Of a DNA stretch of 64,000 nucleotides, positions 16,394-24,744 are shown in pieces. The translations under genes were made by a program, and so were the position numbers. The stretch covers positions 1-64,000 of the forward strand of contig CAXMOL010000106.1 of the NCBI GenBank assembly GCA_964194935.1. Reading direction: 5' to 3'. Position 1 is the first letter of the stretch, and each line of letters begins with the position of its first letter. Under the pieces are notes generated by a model. The model saw only the letters and a program-made list of their open reading frames with translations, searched no databases and was not told the DNA's origin. Origin of the DNA: JACZWZ01 sp964194935. GTDB lineage: Bacteria; Actinomycetota; Acidimicrobiia; Spongiisociales; UBA11373.

Positions 16394-17576
16394 TCGCGTG
16401 ATTTCGGTGGTCCTGGTTGTCGTGCCCTTGACTGTCGGGGGAGCGACGGCTGTCGCGTGGTGGCCGGGGATCGAATTCCCTGCTCTGGTCGTGACCTATT
16501 TGGCGGCGTATGTGGTGACGACCCCGACTGCGCCGGATCGAAGGGTGTCGCTCTCGATGGGTGTTGCCGGGGCAATTGCTCTAATGAGCGGCGGATCGCT
16601 TGTGGTGGTGCTCGGTCCGGCCGCGATCGCCCTTCCTCTTGGCCGACTGATCGTGCACGTCCGCCACGGGCCCCGAGTAGCCCGCGACATGTTTCCGGCT
16701 GAGCCAATCGGCGTGCTGGTGTTTGCTTTGGGGTTCGCTGGAGGCCTCTTGACCGTGTCCTCCACCAGTCCCGCTCATCCGGGAGTTCTGGCCGTCTTTG
16801 CGCTTGCTGCCATCCTTGGGTTCGGCGCGACCGTGTTTGCGAGGTCCCTGTTCTCCGAGCAACGACGCGTGGTGGCGCGTCGCCTAATAGCGTTGCGGAC
16901 GCTCGAGGACTGGCCCGCCTATACGATCGTGTACTCGTCTGTCGCCTTGTTCGCCGTCACGGCCGAGCCAATGGGATGGTGGGCAGTACCGCTCGCCGGG
17001 CTCCCATATCTTTTCTCCTATGTGTCGCTGCACCGACTCCAGGGCACAAGGCGCACCTACGACCAGACCATTCGAGCCCTTGGGGCTATCCCGGAGGCGA
17101 GCGGTCAAGTGGTGAGCGGGCATTCAGCACGAACCGCCGAACTTGCCGTGGCGGCAGGCGCCGAGATTGGGTTGGGTGCCTCTGAGCTGGGACGGCTCGA
17201 GTACGCGGCGCTACTGCATGACATCGGTCGAATCGCTCTTGCCAACCCGACTGTTGGTAGCGACTACTCGTTCAGCGACGTGGCAGGTTGGAGCGCGGCG
17301 ATCATCGGTGAAGCGAAGTACCTCGAGAAGGTTGCTGCGATAGTTGCCCGCCAGCACGCTCCGTATCGAAGAGAGGGCCAGGTTCGGGATCAAGACGTGA
17401 CACGGTCGTCGCAACTGATTCGGATCGCAGCGCGTTACGACAGCGATGTTGCCGAGGGTGCGGCGCCTATGGAGGCAATGGAGGTGTTGCATCAGGGGGC
17501 GGCTTATGACTACGACCCCGAGTTGGTGATGGCTCTGCGACGGGTACTGGAGCGGCGCGGAGCGTTCGCCGCCTAG
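16386..17576 (+). CDS. second membrane HD-domain protein
   Basis: A 396-residue protein with five or six membrane helices in its first 210 residues and a C-terminal HD domain containing SGHSARTAELAVAAGAEIG and AALLHDIGRIAL. A degenerate GYP-like stretch, RQHAPYRREG, follows. The start is taken as GTG at 16386, overlapping the upstream stop, with GAGAGG about eight bases before it; the open frame runs further upstream, but that part is the HD-domain gene in another frame. It looks like a diverged paralogue of its neighbour, and the ligand of the membrane part is unknown. Confidence 0.78.
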   Translation: MRSRVISVVLVVVPLTVGGATAVAWWPGIEFPALVVTYLAAYVVTTPTAPDRRVSLSMGVAGAIALMSGGSLVVVLGPAAIALPLGRLIVHVRHGPRVARDMFPAEPIGVLVFALGFAGGLLTVSSTSPAHPGVLAVFALAAILGFGATVFARSLFSEQRRVVARRLIALRTLEDWPAYTIVYSSVALFAVTAEPMGWWAVPLAGLPYLFSYVSLHRLQGTRRTYDQTIRALGAIPEASGQVVSGHSARTAELAVAAGAEIGLGASELGRLEYAALLHDIGRIALANPTVGSDYSFSDVAGWSAAIIGEAKYLEKVAAIVARQHAPYRREGQVRDQDVTRSSQLIRIAARYDSDVAEGAAPMEAMEVLHQGAAYDYDPELVMALRRVLERRGAFAA

Positions 17577-17591
17577 CAGCGGTCGGTAACC

Positions 17592-17617
17592 TCAATACCT
17601 CGGTAGTGAGGTATTGA
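17592..17617 (+). promoter_or_regulatory. 10-bp inverted repeat over ribosome site and start of enoyl-CoA hydratase gene
   Basis: TCAATACCTC (17592-17601) is exactly complementary to GAGGTATTGA (17608-17617), with the six-base spacer GGTAGT. The right arm contains the GAGG ribosome site, and the TTG alternative start at 17614 lies within it. It could be an operator for a dimeric repressor, for example of TetR type, or an mRNA hairpin that hides the ribosome site. Confidence 0.5.
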
Positions 17618-17619
17618 TC

Positions 17620-18387
17620 GTGCTGCATTACGAAGTAACACCGCCCCGAGCGACCATCACGATGGATGATCCCGGGAGGAGAAATCCTCTGTCCAACGCC
17701 GCCATGGCTGAGATGGCCGGCTTCGTTGACGCCGCTGCCAGCGACGACGAGGTGCGGGTGATCGTGATCACCGGTGCCGGGGATCAGGCGTTTTCTGCGG
17801 GGGGTGATCTCAGCGCCGGGTTCGTTGACGATCCACTGGCCGGCCACGACGATCGGGGGGCACTTGCCGCACTGTTCCGCTCAATGAGGTCGGCCGGCAA
17901 GCCGACGGTCGCCCGAGTAAATGGCCATGCCCTGGCTGGGGGCTTTGGTTTGGCTGCAGCTTGCGACGTCGTGATTGCTGTTGACGAGGCCACCTTTGGA
18001 ACCCCCGAAATCAAGGTGGGCCTTTGGCCAATGATGATCACGGCCATCTTGCAGCGCGTCATGCCTCACAAGGCGGCTCTCGAGCTGATGATGACCGGGC
18101 GCCGAATCTCGGCGGAGGAAGCGCTGCGCCTTGGTGTGGTCAGCCGGGTGACTTCGCGTGCTGAGTTGGATGCAGCGGTCGATCTCGTGGTTGATTCGCT
18201 GGTTGCCATGAGTCCGGCGATTCTGCGAATGGGCCGAGATGCATTCTTCGCTGTGGAGGACTTGGACTTCGATACGGCAATCGGCCACCTCCACAGCGGG
18301 TTGACAGCTGTCGCCGCGACCGAGGATGCAGCCGAAGGTGTCCGCGCCTTTCTCGAAAAGCGACGGCCGGACTGGCGCGGTCGGTGA
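17620..18387 (+). CDS. enoyl-CoA hydratase/isomerase family protein
   Basis: A crotonase-fold protein of about 255 residues. The oxyanion-hole signatures are present: ITGAGDQAFSAGGDLS in the first part and VARVNGHALAGGFGLAAACD in the second, then GTPEIKVGLWP. Crotonases hydrate, isomerise or hydrolyse CoA thioesters; the exact substrate cannot be read. GTG at 17620 has GAGG at eight bases and is preferred; TTG at 17614 is the alternative. The stop overlaps the GTG of the Nudix gene (GTGA), so they are coupled. Confidence 0.85.
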   Translation: MLHYEVTPPRATITMDDPGRRNPLSNAAMAEMAGFVDAAASDDEVRVIVITGAGDQAFSAGGDLSAGFVDDPLAGHDDRGALAALFRSMRSAGKPTVARVNGHALAGGFGLAAACDVVIAVDEATFGTPEIKVGLWPMMITAILQRVMPHKAALELMMTGRRISAEEALRLGVVSRVTSRAELDAAVDLVVDSLVAMSPAILRMGRDAFFAVEDLDFDTAIGHLHSGLTAVAATEDAAEGVRAFLEKRRPDWRGR

Positions 18388-18869
18388 AAGACGGCGCCAC
18401 CAAGCGCTTTCGACCGTCGGCCAAGGCAGTCGTAGTGGCCGACGGGCGGTTGCTGGTTACTCGCAATCGGACTCCGGCCGATCCCGGCCCCGATTGGTAC
18501 ATCTTGCCGGGCGGGGGACAACACCTCGGCGAAACTCTCGAGGCCACCCTGGTGAGAGAAGTCCGCGAGGAAACGGGGGTCGAGGTGATCCCCGGACCCT
18601 TGCTCTGGATACGTGAACTGATCGTGGCGCTGCGTCCCGACTGGCCGTTCGACCCCGGCGATCATGTCCTCGAATTCATGTTCGCCGCCGCCTATGTCGC
18701 CGACCATGGGGATGGTCATGAGGAGGACCGCTATCAGGTCGGCGTTGAATGGGTTGCTGTCGACGCCCTGGCTGATCTGCGGTTCTATCCGTCTGCCGTC
18801 GTTCCGTCTCTGCGAGAGCACATAAACGGTGGGAGTTCGGGCCCGATCTATCTCGGCGACACTTCCTAG
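18384..18869 (+). CDS. Nudix hydrolase
   Basis: A 161-residue Nudix-fold protein that hydrolyses a nucleoside diphosphate linked to another group. The Nudix box is complete, with ILPGGGQHLGETLEATLVRE followed by VREETGVEV, giving the GX5EX7REUXEEXGU pattern. The substrate is unknown; Nudix enzymes next to acyl-CoA enzymes sometimes act on CoA, but that is a guess. The GTG start overlaps the preceding stop. A 110-base gap follows before the transporter gene. Confidence 0.88.
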   Translation: MKDGATKRFRPSAKAVVVADGRLLVTRNRTPADPGPDWYILPGGGQHLGETLEATLVREVREETGVEVIPGPLLWIRELIVALRPDWPFDPGDHVLEFMFAAAYVADHGDGHEEDRYQVGVEWVAVDALADLRFYPSAVVPSLREHINGGSSGPIYLGDTS

Positions 18870-18979
18870 GCGGGTTTGGTGCGCCGGCTGTACTCGACCC
18901 AGTTCCGCTCGTGCGTGCCGCGTTGCTGGTCGTGGGGTGTCCTACGCTCGGAGTCGATGCTTGTTGGATTCCAGCGCAC

Positions 18980-20743
18980 ATGACTTGGGAGGCGTGGCTG
19001 ACCCTTGGCGTGATCGCGATCACAGTCACGCTGTTGATCCTCGACCTAACCGCCCCTGCGGGAGTGGTTATGGGAGCCGTAGTCGCCTTGTTGGTGCTCG
19101 ATGTGCTGGAGCCCGCACAGGCGTTTGCAGGATTTAGCAACGCCGCTCCGATCACCGTCGCCGCCTTGTTCGTCGTCGCGGCCGGCATCGAGAGGACCGG
19201 TGTATTGAACCGACTGGTCGACATCGTGGCTGGGCGGTCTGCTGGGGAGCGGATGACGTTGGCCCGGTTGGTGGCGCCGTCGGCCGCAGCGTCTGCCTTT
19301 CTGAGCAACACCCCGATTGTGGCGATGCTTGCTCCAGCGGTGGGCCGATGGTCGGAGCGGGTTGGTCGCCCCGTCAGCCGGTTGCTGATGCCGCTCTCGT
19401 TTGCCGCGATCCTGGGCGGCATGGTCACCGTTATTGGCACTTCAACCAACCTCGTCGTCTCCGGCTTGTTGGAAGAGGCCGGTTTTGAGGCGTTCGGATT
19501 CTTCGAACTAGCCAAGCTGGGGCTGCCGGTGGCACTCGTTGGTCTCGTGTTCGTCGTGTTCGCCTCGCCTGTTGTGCTGCCGACCCGACGTTCGGCCCGG
19601 AGCGATATCGAGGACTCACGTGAGTACACAGTCGAGATGACGGTTGTACCGGAGGGACCCGTTGACCGGATGACGGTCGAAGAGGCCGGACTGCGCCATC
19701 TCGCTGGTGTGTTCTTGGTTCAGGTTGAGCGTCAGGGCAATCTGGTGGGGGCGGTTGCTCCCGACTTCACGCTTCGCGGTGGCGACACGTTGCGATTCGT
19801 CGGAAACGCTCTCGAGGCTGCCGATCTGCAAGAGCGAGCCGGGCTCGTCCCGGCCGCCGAGACCGGCGGGGGCATCCCTCCGGGCCGGATGGCGTTCTTC
19901 GAGGCGGTGGTGGGTGCCGGATCGGCCCTCGTGGCCCGATCGTTGCGTGACATCGGATTCCGCCAGCGGTATCGGGGCGCGGTTCTGGCGATTCATCGGG
20001 CTGATCAACGTGTGCTCGGCAAGCTCGGCGACGTCGAGCTACGGGTTGGTGACACCTTGCTGCTTCTCGCTGCACCGGAGTTCCGTGCCAGGTGGCACGG
20101 AACTGGGGACTTCCTGATGGTTTCACAGCTCGCTGGGACCGAGCCGGCCCGCTCTACAAAGGTCGGCCCTGCTGCACTGGTCGGAGGCGCTGTGATCGGT
20201 ACGGCCGCGACCGGGCTGTTGCCGATCCTTGAGGCATCGCTACTCGGGGCGTTCGCAATGGTCTTGCTTGGAGTGCTGACTCCCAGCGAGGCGCGACGGG
20301 CAGTAGATCTAAACGTCGTGGTGTTGATCGCAGGTTCGTTCGGGCTCAGTGCCGCGATTGCGGCTACCGGTCTTGCGGCGACGGCCGCCGATGGGTTGGT
20401 TGTAGCCCTCGATGGGTTGGGCACTCCGGCGGTACTGGTAGGTGTCGCTCTGCTGACGCTTGTTTTGACTGAAGCGGTAACCAACAACGGGGCAGCGGTA
20501 CTCGTGTTCCCCGTCGCGATAGCGGTTGCGGCGGAAGCCGGTGCCGATCCTCGTGCGTTTGCGGCGACCGTCGCGCTTACTGCCTCCGCCTCATTTCTTA
20601 CCCCTATCGGATATCAGACGAACACGATGGTGTGGGGTCCCGGTGGTTACCGCTTCGGCGACTACTCGCGACTCGGCTTTCCACTAACACTGTTGACCCT
20701 CGCGGTGGTGGCCTTGGTGGCGCCTCTGTGGTGGTCGCTCTAG
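18980..20743 (+). CDS. SLC13/ArsB-type transporter with two TrkA-C domains
   Basis: A 587-residue membrane protein of the DASS/citrate transporter superfamily. The N-terminal helices include NAAPITVAALFVVAAGIE, and the family motif FLSNTPIVAML follows, then MVTVIGTSTNLVVSGLLEE. Two TrkA-C-like cytosolic domains lie in the middle (roughly residues 210-390), and the C-terminal half ends with LTEAVTNNGAAVLVFPVA and PIGYQTNTMVWGPGGY. The combination is that of bacterial sulfate or dicarboxylate carriers such as YbiR/SdcS relatives; the substrate is open. ATG at 18980 is preferred over the open frame at 18911. Its stop overlaps that of the convergent TlpA-like gene. Confidence 0.87.
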   Translation: MTWEAWLTLGVIAITVTLLILDLTAPAGVVMGAVVALLVLDVLEPAQAFAGFSNAAPITVAALFVVAAGIERTGVLNRLVDIVAGRSAGERMTLARLVAPSAAASAFLSNTPIVAMLAPAVGRWSERVGRPVSRLLMPLSFAAILGGMVTVIGTSTNLVVSGLLEEAGFEAFGFFELAKLGLPVALVGLVFVVFASPVVLPTRRSARSDIEDSREYTVEMTVVPEGPVDRMTVEEAGLRHLAGVFLVQVERQGNLVGAVAPDFTLRGGDTLRFVGNALEAADLQERAGLVPAAETGGGIPPGRMAFFEAVVGAGSALVARSLRDIGFRQRYRGAVLAIHRADQRVLGKLGDVELRVGDTLLLLAAPEFRARWHGTGDFLMVSQLAGTEPARSTKVGPAALVGGAVIGTAATGLLPILEASLLGAFAMVLLGVLTPSEARRAVDLNVVVLIAGSFGLSAAIAATGLAATAADGLVVALDGLGTPAVLVGVALLTLVLTEAVTNNGAAVLVFPVAIAVAAEAGADPRAFAATVALTASASFLTPIGYQTNTMVWGPGGYRFGDYSRLGFPLTLLTLAVVALVAPLWWSL

Positions 20744-21354
20744 AGACCGAACGAGTCGGCTATCAGTTCTTCGAGTTGGTCCTCATCTATCTGGCCGAAG
20801 ATCGTACGGACGATGGCTCCGTCGGACGAGATGAGGTAGGTCGCAGGCAGGCCGGGTGATGGATAGCGACGTCCGACCCTGTCGTCCTCGTCGATTGCCA
20901 GTGGGTACGACACCCCGATTTCTGCTGCAAACTCTCGGGCCGCCGTGGGGTCGTCTTCGACGGCGACTCCCAAGAACAGGACATCGCGGCGAACCTTGGA
21001 GGCGGCATCAAATGCCGGCATTTCGGCGCGGCATGGTCCGCACCAGGACGCCCAGAGATTGAGGATCACGGGACGGCCGTCGGAGGCGAGATGATCGGTG
21101 AGTCGGAAACTCGTTCCGTCGAGTAGATCTATCGAGAAGTCGGGTGCCGTCTCGCCGTTCTGAGTCGGAAGACCGAGTGCTTCGTCGAGATTGGGGTCTG
21201 AGCCATCCGAATCTGCGTTGCCGCCGAATAGAGCTATCCCGACCGCGATGGCGGCGACAACGATGAGTGTCAGGGCACCGAATGGCCACCGGCGGGCTGG
21301 GGTGTGAGGGACCGAAGGCGCCTGTTCAGGGGCTTGGTCCTCGGTCGATTCCAT
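20740..21354 (-). CDS. membrane-anchored thioredoxin-like protein (TlpA/ResA type)
   Basis: A 204-residue protein with a single N-terminal membrane helix (residues 25-43) and an extracytoplasmic thioredoxin fold. The redox site is LNLWASWCGPCRAEMPAFD (CGPC), and the cis-proline motif is in SPGLPATYLIS. TlpA/ResA proteins reduce disulfides for cytochrome c maturation or protein quality control, but no cytochrome genes are nearby. It is the last gene of the minus-strand run below acnA, separated from metF by 166 bases, in which I see no obvious promoter. Confidence 0.85.
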   Translation of the reverse strand: MESTEDQAPEQAPSVPHTPARRWPFGALTLIVVAAIAVGIALFGGNADSDGSDPNLDEALGLPTQNGETAPDFSIDLLDGTSFRLTDHLASDGRPVILNLWASWCGPCRAEMPAFDAASKVRRDVLFLGVAVEDDPTAAREFAAEIGVSYPLAIDEDDRVGRRYPSPGLPATYLISSDGAIVRTIFGQIDEDQLEELIADSFGL

Positions 21355-21520
21355 GGGCGCAGCGTACCGCCGCGTGGATCCAATTCAGCCGCACCGGAGC
21401 GCGTCCGTGTCGCCTATCGGTACCCGAGCTGAGCTGCCCCGGTCGTCGATGCACCACTGGCGCAACCGACGGCGATTAACGAAACTTCCGCCGCCATGGC
21501 GACCAAGTGGCGTGGCATTG

Positions 21521-22468
21521 TTATAGCCCGATCTGGGGAACGATCTTTTCAATCGTCCGGGCGTTGCCCATCACGTAGAAGTGCACCGCCGGAACTCCAT
21601 GCTCGAGCAGATCCCGAGTCTGTTCGAGCGCCCAGGCGGCACCTACGTCGCTCACCTGGTTGTCTTCGGCTGCGGCGACAGCCTCGGCCAATTCGACAGG
21701 TATCTCGCAGTAAAAGTTGCTCGGGATCGTGGTCAAATGGCGCTTGGTGGTCACGGTCTTGAGTCCGGGGATTATCGGAGCAGAGATCCCTTGGCTGCGG
21801 CACTCTTCGACCAGTTTGTAGTAGTGGGCGTTGTCGAAGAACATCTGAGTAACGACGTAGGACGCTCCGGCCTCAATCTTCTCCTTGACCCTGGCGACGT
21901 CGGCAGACATGTTGGGTGCCTCAAAGTGCTTCTCGGGGTACGCAGCCGCGCCGACACAGAAGTCCGTGGGTGAAGCATCAAGAAGCTCTTCGAGGAAATC
22001 CCCCTGGTTCATGGCCCCGATCTGGGCGATGAGGTCGCTGGCGTGATCGTTGCGACTCCGACCGTGCTCGAGCGGCTTCTGGTATCCGGAGTCGTCACCC
22101 CTGATCGCCAGCACGTTGTCGATGCCGAGAAAATACAGCTCGATGAGGAAGTCCTCGGTCTCTTGGCGGGTGAACCCCTCACACAGAACGTGGGGCACGG
22201 CATCGATGTCGTACTTGTTCTGGATGAGGGCACAGATACCCAGGGTGCCGGGACGTTTGCGCTTTATTCGCTTCTCGACGCCCGCTGCTGTCTCCTCGTA
22301 GATCACCTCGGCTGCGTGGCTCGTGATGTCTATGAACGGAGGATTGAATTGGGCGAGATCCTCGATGAGGCCCACCAGCGAGTCGAGGCGCCCGCCACGT
22401 TGCGGCGGGATGATCTCAAAGGAGATGAGCGGCTGTGTGGCGCTCTCGAGGTGTTCGATGACTTTCAT
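21521..22468 (-). CDS. metF: 5,10-methylenetetrahydrofolate reductase
   Basis: A 315-residue TIM-barrel FAD enzyme that makes 5-methyl-THF for methionine synthesis. The N-terminal EIIPPQRG motif carries the catalytic glutamate. NVLAIRGDD near residue 120 and GAAAYPEKH near 180 are family patterns; GASYVVTQMFFDN and the PIIPGLKTVT region follow. The length and motifs fit the bacterial MetF type. It lies 36 bases after thrC and is probably part of the acnA-menC-thrC-metF run. Confidence 0.95.
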   Translation of the reverse strand: MKVIEHLESATQPLISFEIIPPQRGGRLDSLVGLIEDLAQFNPPFIDITSHAAEVIYEETAAGVEKRIKRKRPGTLGICALIQNKYDIDAVPHVLCEGFTRQETEDFLIELYFLGIDNVLAIRGDDSGYQKPLEHGRSRNDHASDLIAQIGAMNQGDFLEELLDASPTDFCVGAAAYPEKHFEAPNMSADVARVKEKIEAGASYVVTQMFFDNAHYYKLVEECRSQGISAPIIPGLKTVTTKRHLTTIPSNFYCEIPVELAEAVAAAEDNQVSDVGAAWALEQTRDLLEHGVPAVHFYVMGNARTIEKIVPQIGL

Positions 22469-22504
22469 GGCAGGCCTTACAGAGTACCCGGCGGAGTCGA
22501 TCGA

Positions 22505-23707
22505 TCAGGTCAGAGAATCCCAGTCGATCGGCCCCGGGGGAAGCTTGCTGTCCATTGCCGGCATGGGGTATTTGAGACCGGACCCGCAATTGAACAAGAC
22601 CGCTCGCTCCTCTTGATCTATCAAGCCCGATTGGACCGCCGCGGTCATCGCGGCGTGGGTGGCCGCACCTTCGGGAGACAACAGCAGACCTTGTTCACGC
22701 GCTACAGACTGTTGTGAATCGAGGATCGATTCATCGTCGACGGCGATCGCGAACCCACCGCTTTCTCGCAAAGCGGACAGGATCAAGAAGTCACCTATGG
22801 CAGCCGGGACCCGGATCCCGCTGGCGATGGTCGAAGCGTCCTCCCAGCGTTCGGCGTGAGTGGCTCCTGCATCAAACGCCCGAACGATCGGGGCACACCC
22901 GGTCGACTGCACCGCCACCATGCGCGGCATCGGCCCATCGAGCCAGCCGATCTCGCGCAGCTCCTGGAATGCTTTCCACATGCCTATCAGACCGGTGCCA
23001 CCTCCGGTCGGATAGAGAATCACATCCGGCAACTCCCATCCGAGTTGCTCGGCTAGCTCGAGCCCCATCGTCTTTTTACCCTCGATCCGGTAGGGCTCCT
23101 TCAGCGTGGAGACGTCGAACCAGCCCATCGGGTCCACACCTGCGGCAACGATCTTGCCGCAGTCGTCGATGAGACCGTCGACCCGCCACACCCGTCCGCC
23201 GTGGAGTGCGATCTCGCGCACATTTGTCTCGGGAGTGTCGGCCGGACAGAAGATGAATGTCTCGATTCCGGCCCGCGCCCCGTAGGCCGCCAGGGCGGCT
23301 CCGGCGTTGCCGTTGGTCGGCATCGCCAGCCTTGTCAGCCCCAATTCGAGGGCCATTGAGACGGCGACGGCGAGACCGCGGGCCTTGAACGAACCCGTCG
23401 GGAGTCGGCTCTCGTCCTTTACGAGCACCGTTGTCGCAGCCTGGTCGCGGAGTCGTATCAGTGGAGTCACCGGCTCGCCGAGCGACACGATGTTCGTGCG
23501 GTCCTGCATCGGCAGGAGTTCTCGCAGTCGCCACATGTCGTGTGGCCTCGTCGCCAGGTCGTCTCGGGTGAGGGTTTGGCGCGCCGCTTCGAGGTCGTAT
23601 CGGACCAGCAGCGGTTTGCCGGTCTCCGAGAGGCCGTGCGGCTGGTTGGCCGGATACCGCATCCCGGTGGCCGAGCATTCGAGGTGCGTGACGAGTGAGG
23701 CGGTCAC
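22505..23707 (-). CDS. thrC: threonine synthase (cyanobacterial/plant-like type)
   Basis: A 400-residue PLP enzyme of fold type II that converts phosphohomoserine to threonine. The N-terminal extension LECSATGMRYPANQPHG is typical of this subtype. The PLP lysine is in SRLPTGSFKARGLAVA, the phosphate-binding loop near GNAGAALAAYGARAG, and GGGTGLIGMWKAF follows. The start is GTG at 23707, overlapping the menC stop (GTGA), although the open frame runs much further upstream inside menC. The window holds a second, shorter threonine synthase at 47610, so this one may serve a specialised role or act as a threonine-synthase-like enzyme. Confidence 0.88.
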   Translation of the reverse strand: MTASLVTHLECSATGMRYPANQPHGLSETGKPLLVRYDLEAARQTLTRDDLATRPHDMWRLRELLPMQDRTNIVSLGEPVTPLIRLRDQAATTVLVKDESRLPTGSFKARGLAVAVSMALELGLTRLAMPTNGNAGAALAAYGARAGIETFIFCPADTPETNVREIALHGGRVWRVDGLIDDCGKIVAAGVDPMGWFDVSTLKEPYRIEGKKTMGLELAEQLGWELPDVILYPTGGGTGLIGMWKAFQELREIGWLDGPMPRMVAVQSTGCAPIVRAFDAGATHAERWEDASTIASGIRVPAAIGDFLILSALRESGGFAIAVDDESILDSQQSVAREQGLLLSPEGAATHAAMTAAVQSGLIDQEERAVLFNCGSGLKYPMPAMDSKLPPGPIDWDSLT

Positions 23708-24744
23708 GGCAGTTCGACCGTGGTGCGGCGTATCTCGACCCGGGCCAAGGCCTCGTCGTTCGGAATGGTGCCGATCCCCGGTAGCGGTTGAGGCGCGACG
23801 CGACCGGCCTCGAGCGTTGGATACTCCGCGATGTCGTTCGCCAGATAGGCGCTGGGGGGACCCACCGCGGCATCGACAACACCCGGAATTCCTGAGGCTG
23901 CCAGAAGGTGGAGCCGACCAATCGCGGTGTCGAACGTGCCTCCGATTCGAACGCCGAGGCCGTGTTCGACAGCCGCGGCGGTGATGCGTCCGAAGCTGCT
24001 GAGACCATGGCGGTTGAGCTTTATGGCCAAGACGTCGGCAGCTTCGGCGGCGATGACCCGAGATGCCTCGACTTCGGAGGTGATCGCCTCGTCCACGCAT
24101 ACCGACATCGATACGGTCGATCGCAGCGAGCGGTGTGCCTCCAATGCCTCGGGTGGGAATGGCTGCTCGATAAAGGAGACTTCGGCGGCGTCGAGCTCAG
24201 CGAACACCGGATCAGCCGGGTCGCGATACGAGGCGTTGGCATCGACTCCTATGTCTAGATCAGGAAGAGCCTGCCGTAGAGCTGCGACCGGGGCAACATC
24301 GCGTTGGGGAGCGATCTTGAGCTTTATCGCCGAGATGCCATGAGTCTCGAGCCAGGCGATCTCGTCGGGGACTCGCTCTGGGTCGAGCAGGCCTATCGGG
24401 TGTCGGGCCGCCACGGATCGTCCGGTTGCACCGAGCCACTCGTGGAGCGGTACTCCCTCGCGTCGTGCCGCGGCATCGGCTCTGGCTGCCTCTAGAGCCG
24501 CGTGTGCGATCGGAGTGGATGGGCCTGCGCTGGACCATTCCTCCGGTTGGGCGAGATCACGGAAAGCTTCATCCGCGGTCCCGAATCTCCCGGAAGGAAA
24601 GGCGGGAGCCTCGCCCCAGCCGATGGAGTCTGGAGTCTCGACGGCGACCAGAACAGATCGGCGGCCGACCATTCTTCCGGCAGCCGTTTGCAACGGTCGG
24701 CGAAACGGGACGTCGATCTCTACGAGCGTGAGGCGCTCGCTCAA
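23704..24744 (-). CDS. menC: o-succinylbenzoate synthase/enolase superfamily enzyme
   Basis: A 346-residue enolase-superfamily enzyme of the muconate-lactonising subgroup. Catalytic and metal residues are visible in ISAIKLKIAPQ (KxK), DIGVDANASY (metal Asp), FIEQPFPPEA (metal Glu) and CVDEAITS, with IKLNRHGLSSF toward the end. The closest fit is MenC, which makes o-succinylbenzoate for menaquinone, but N-acylamino-acid racemases and dipeptide epimerases share the fold. The start is TTG at 24744, overlapping the stop of acnA. No other men gene is in the window. Confidence 0.75.
   Translation of the reverse strand: MSERLTLVEIDVPFRRPLQTAAGRMVGRRSVLVAVETPDSIGWGEAPAFPSGRFGTADEAFRDLAQPEEWSSAGPSTPIAHAALEAARADAAARREGVPLHEWLGATGRSVAARHPIGLLDPERVPDEIAWLETHGISAIKLKIAPQRDVAPVAALRQALPDLDIGVDANASYRDPADPVFAELDAAEVSFIEQPFPPEALEAHRSLRSTVSMSVCVDEAITSEVEASRVIAAEAADVLAIKLNRHGLSSFGRITAAAVEHGLGVRIGGTFDTAIGRLHLLAASGIPGVVDAAVGPPSAYLANDIAEYPTLEAGRVAPQPLPGIGTIPNDEALARVEIRRTTVELP

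Noticed and set aside
22505..24100. Long N-terminal extension of the thrC frame
   Set aside because: The extra 131 codons run through menC in another frame. GTG at 23707, coupled to the menC stop, gives the usual N terminus.
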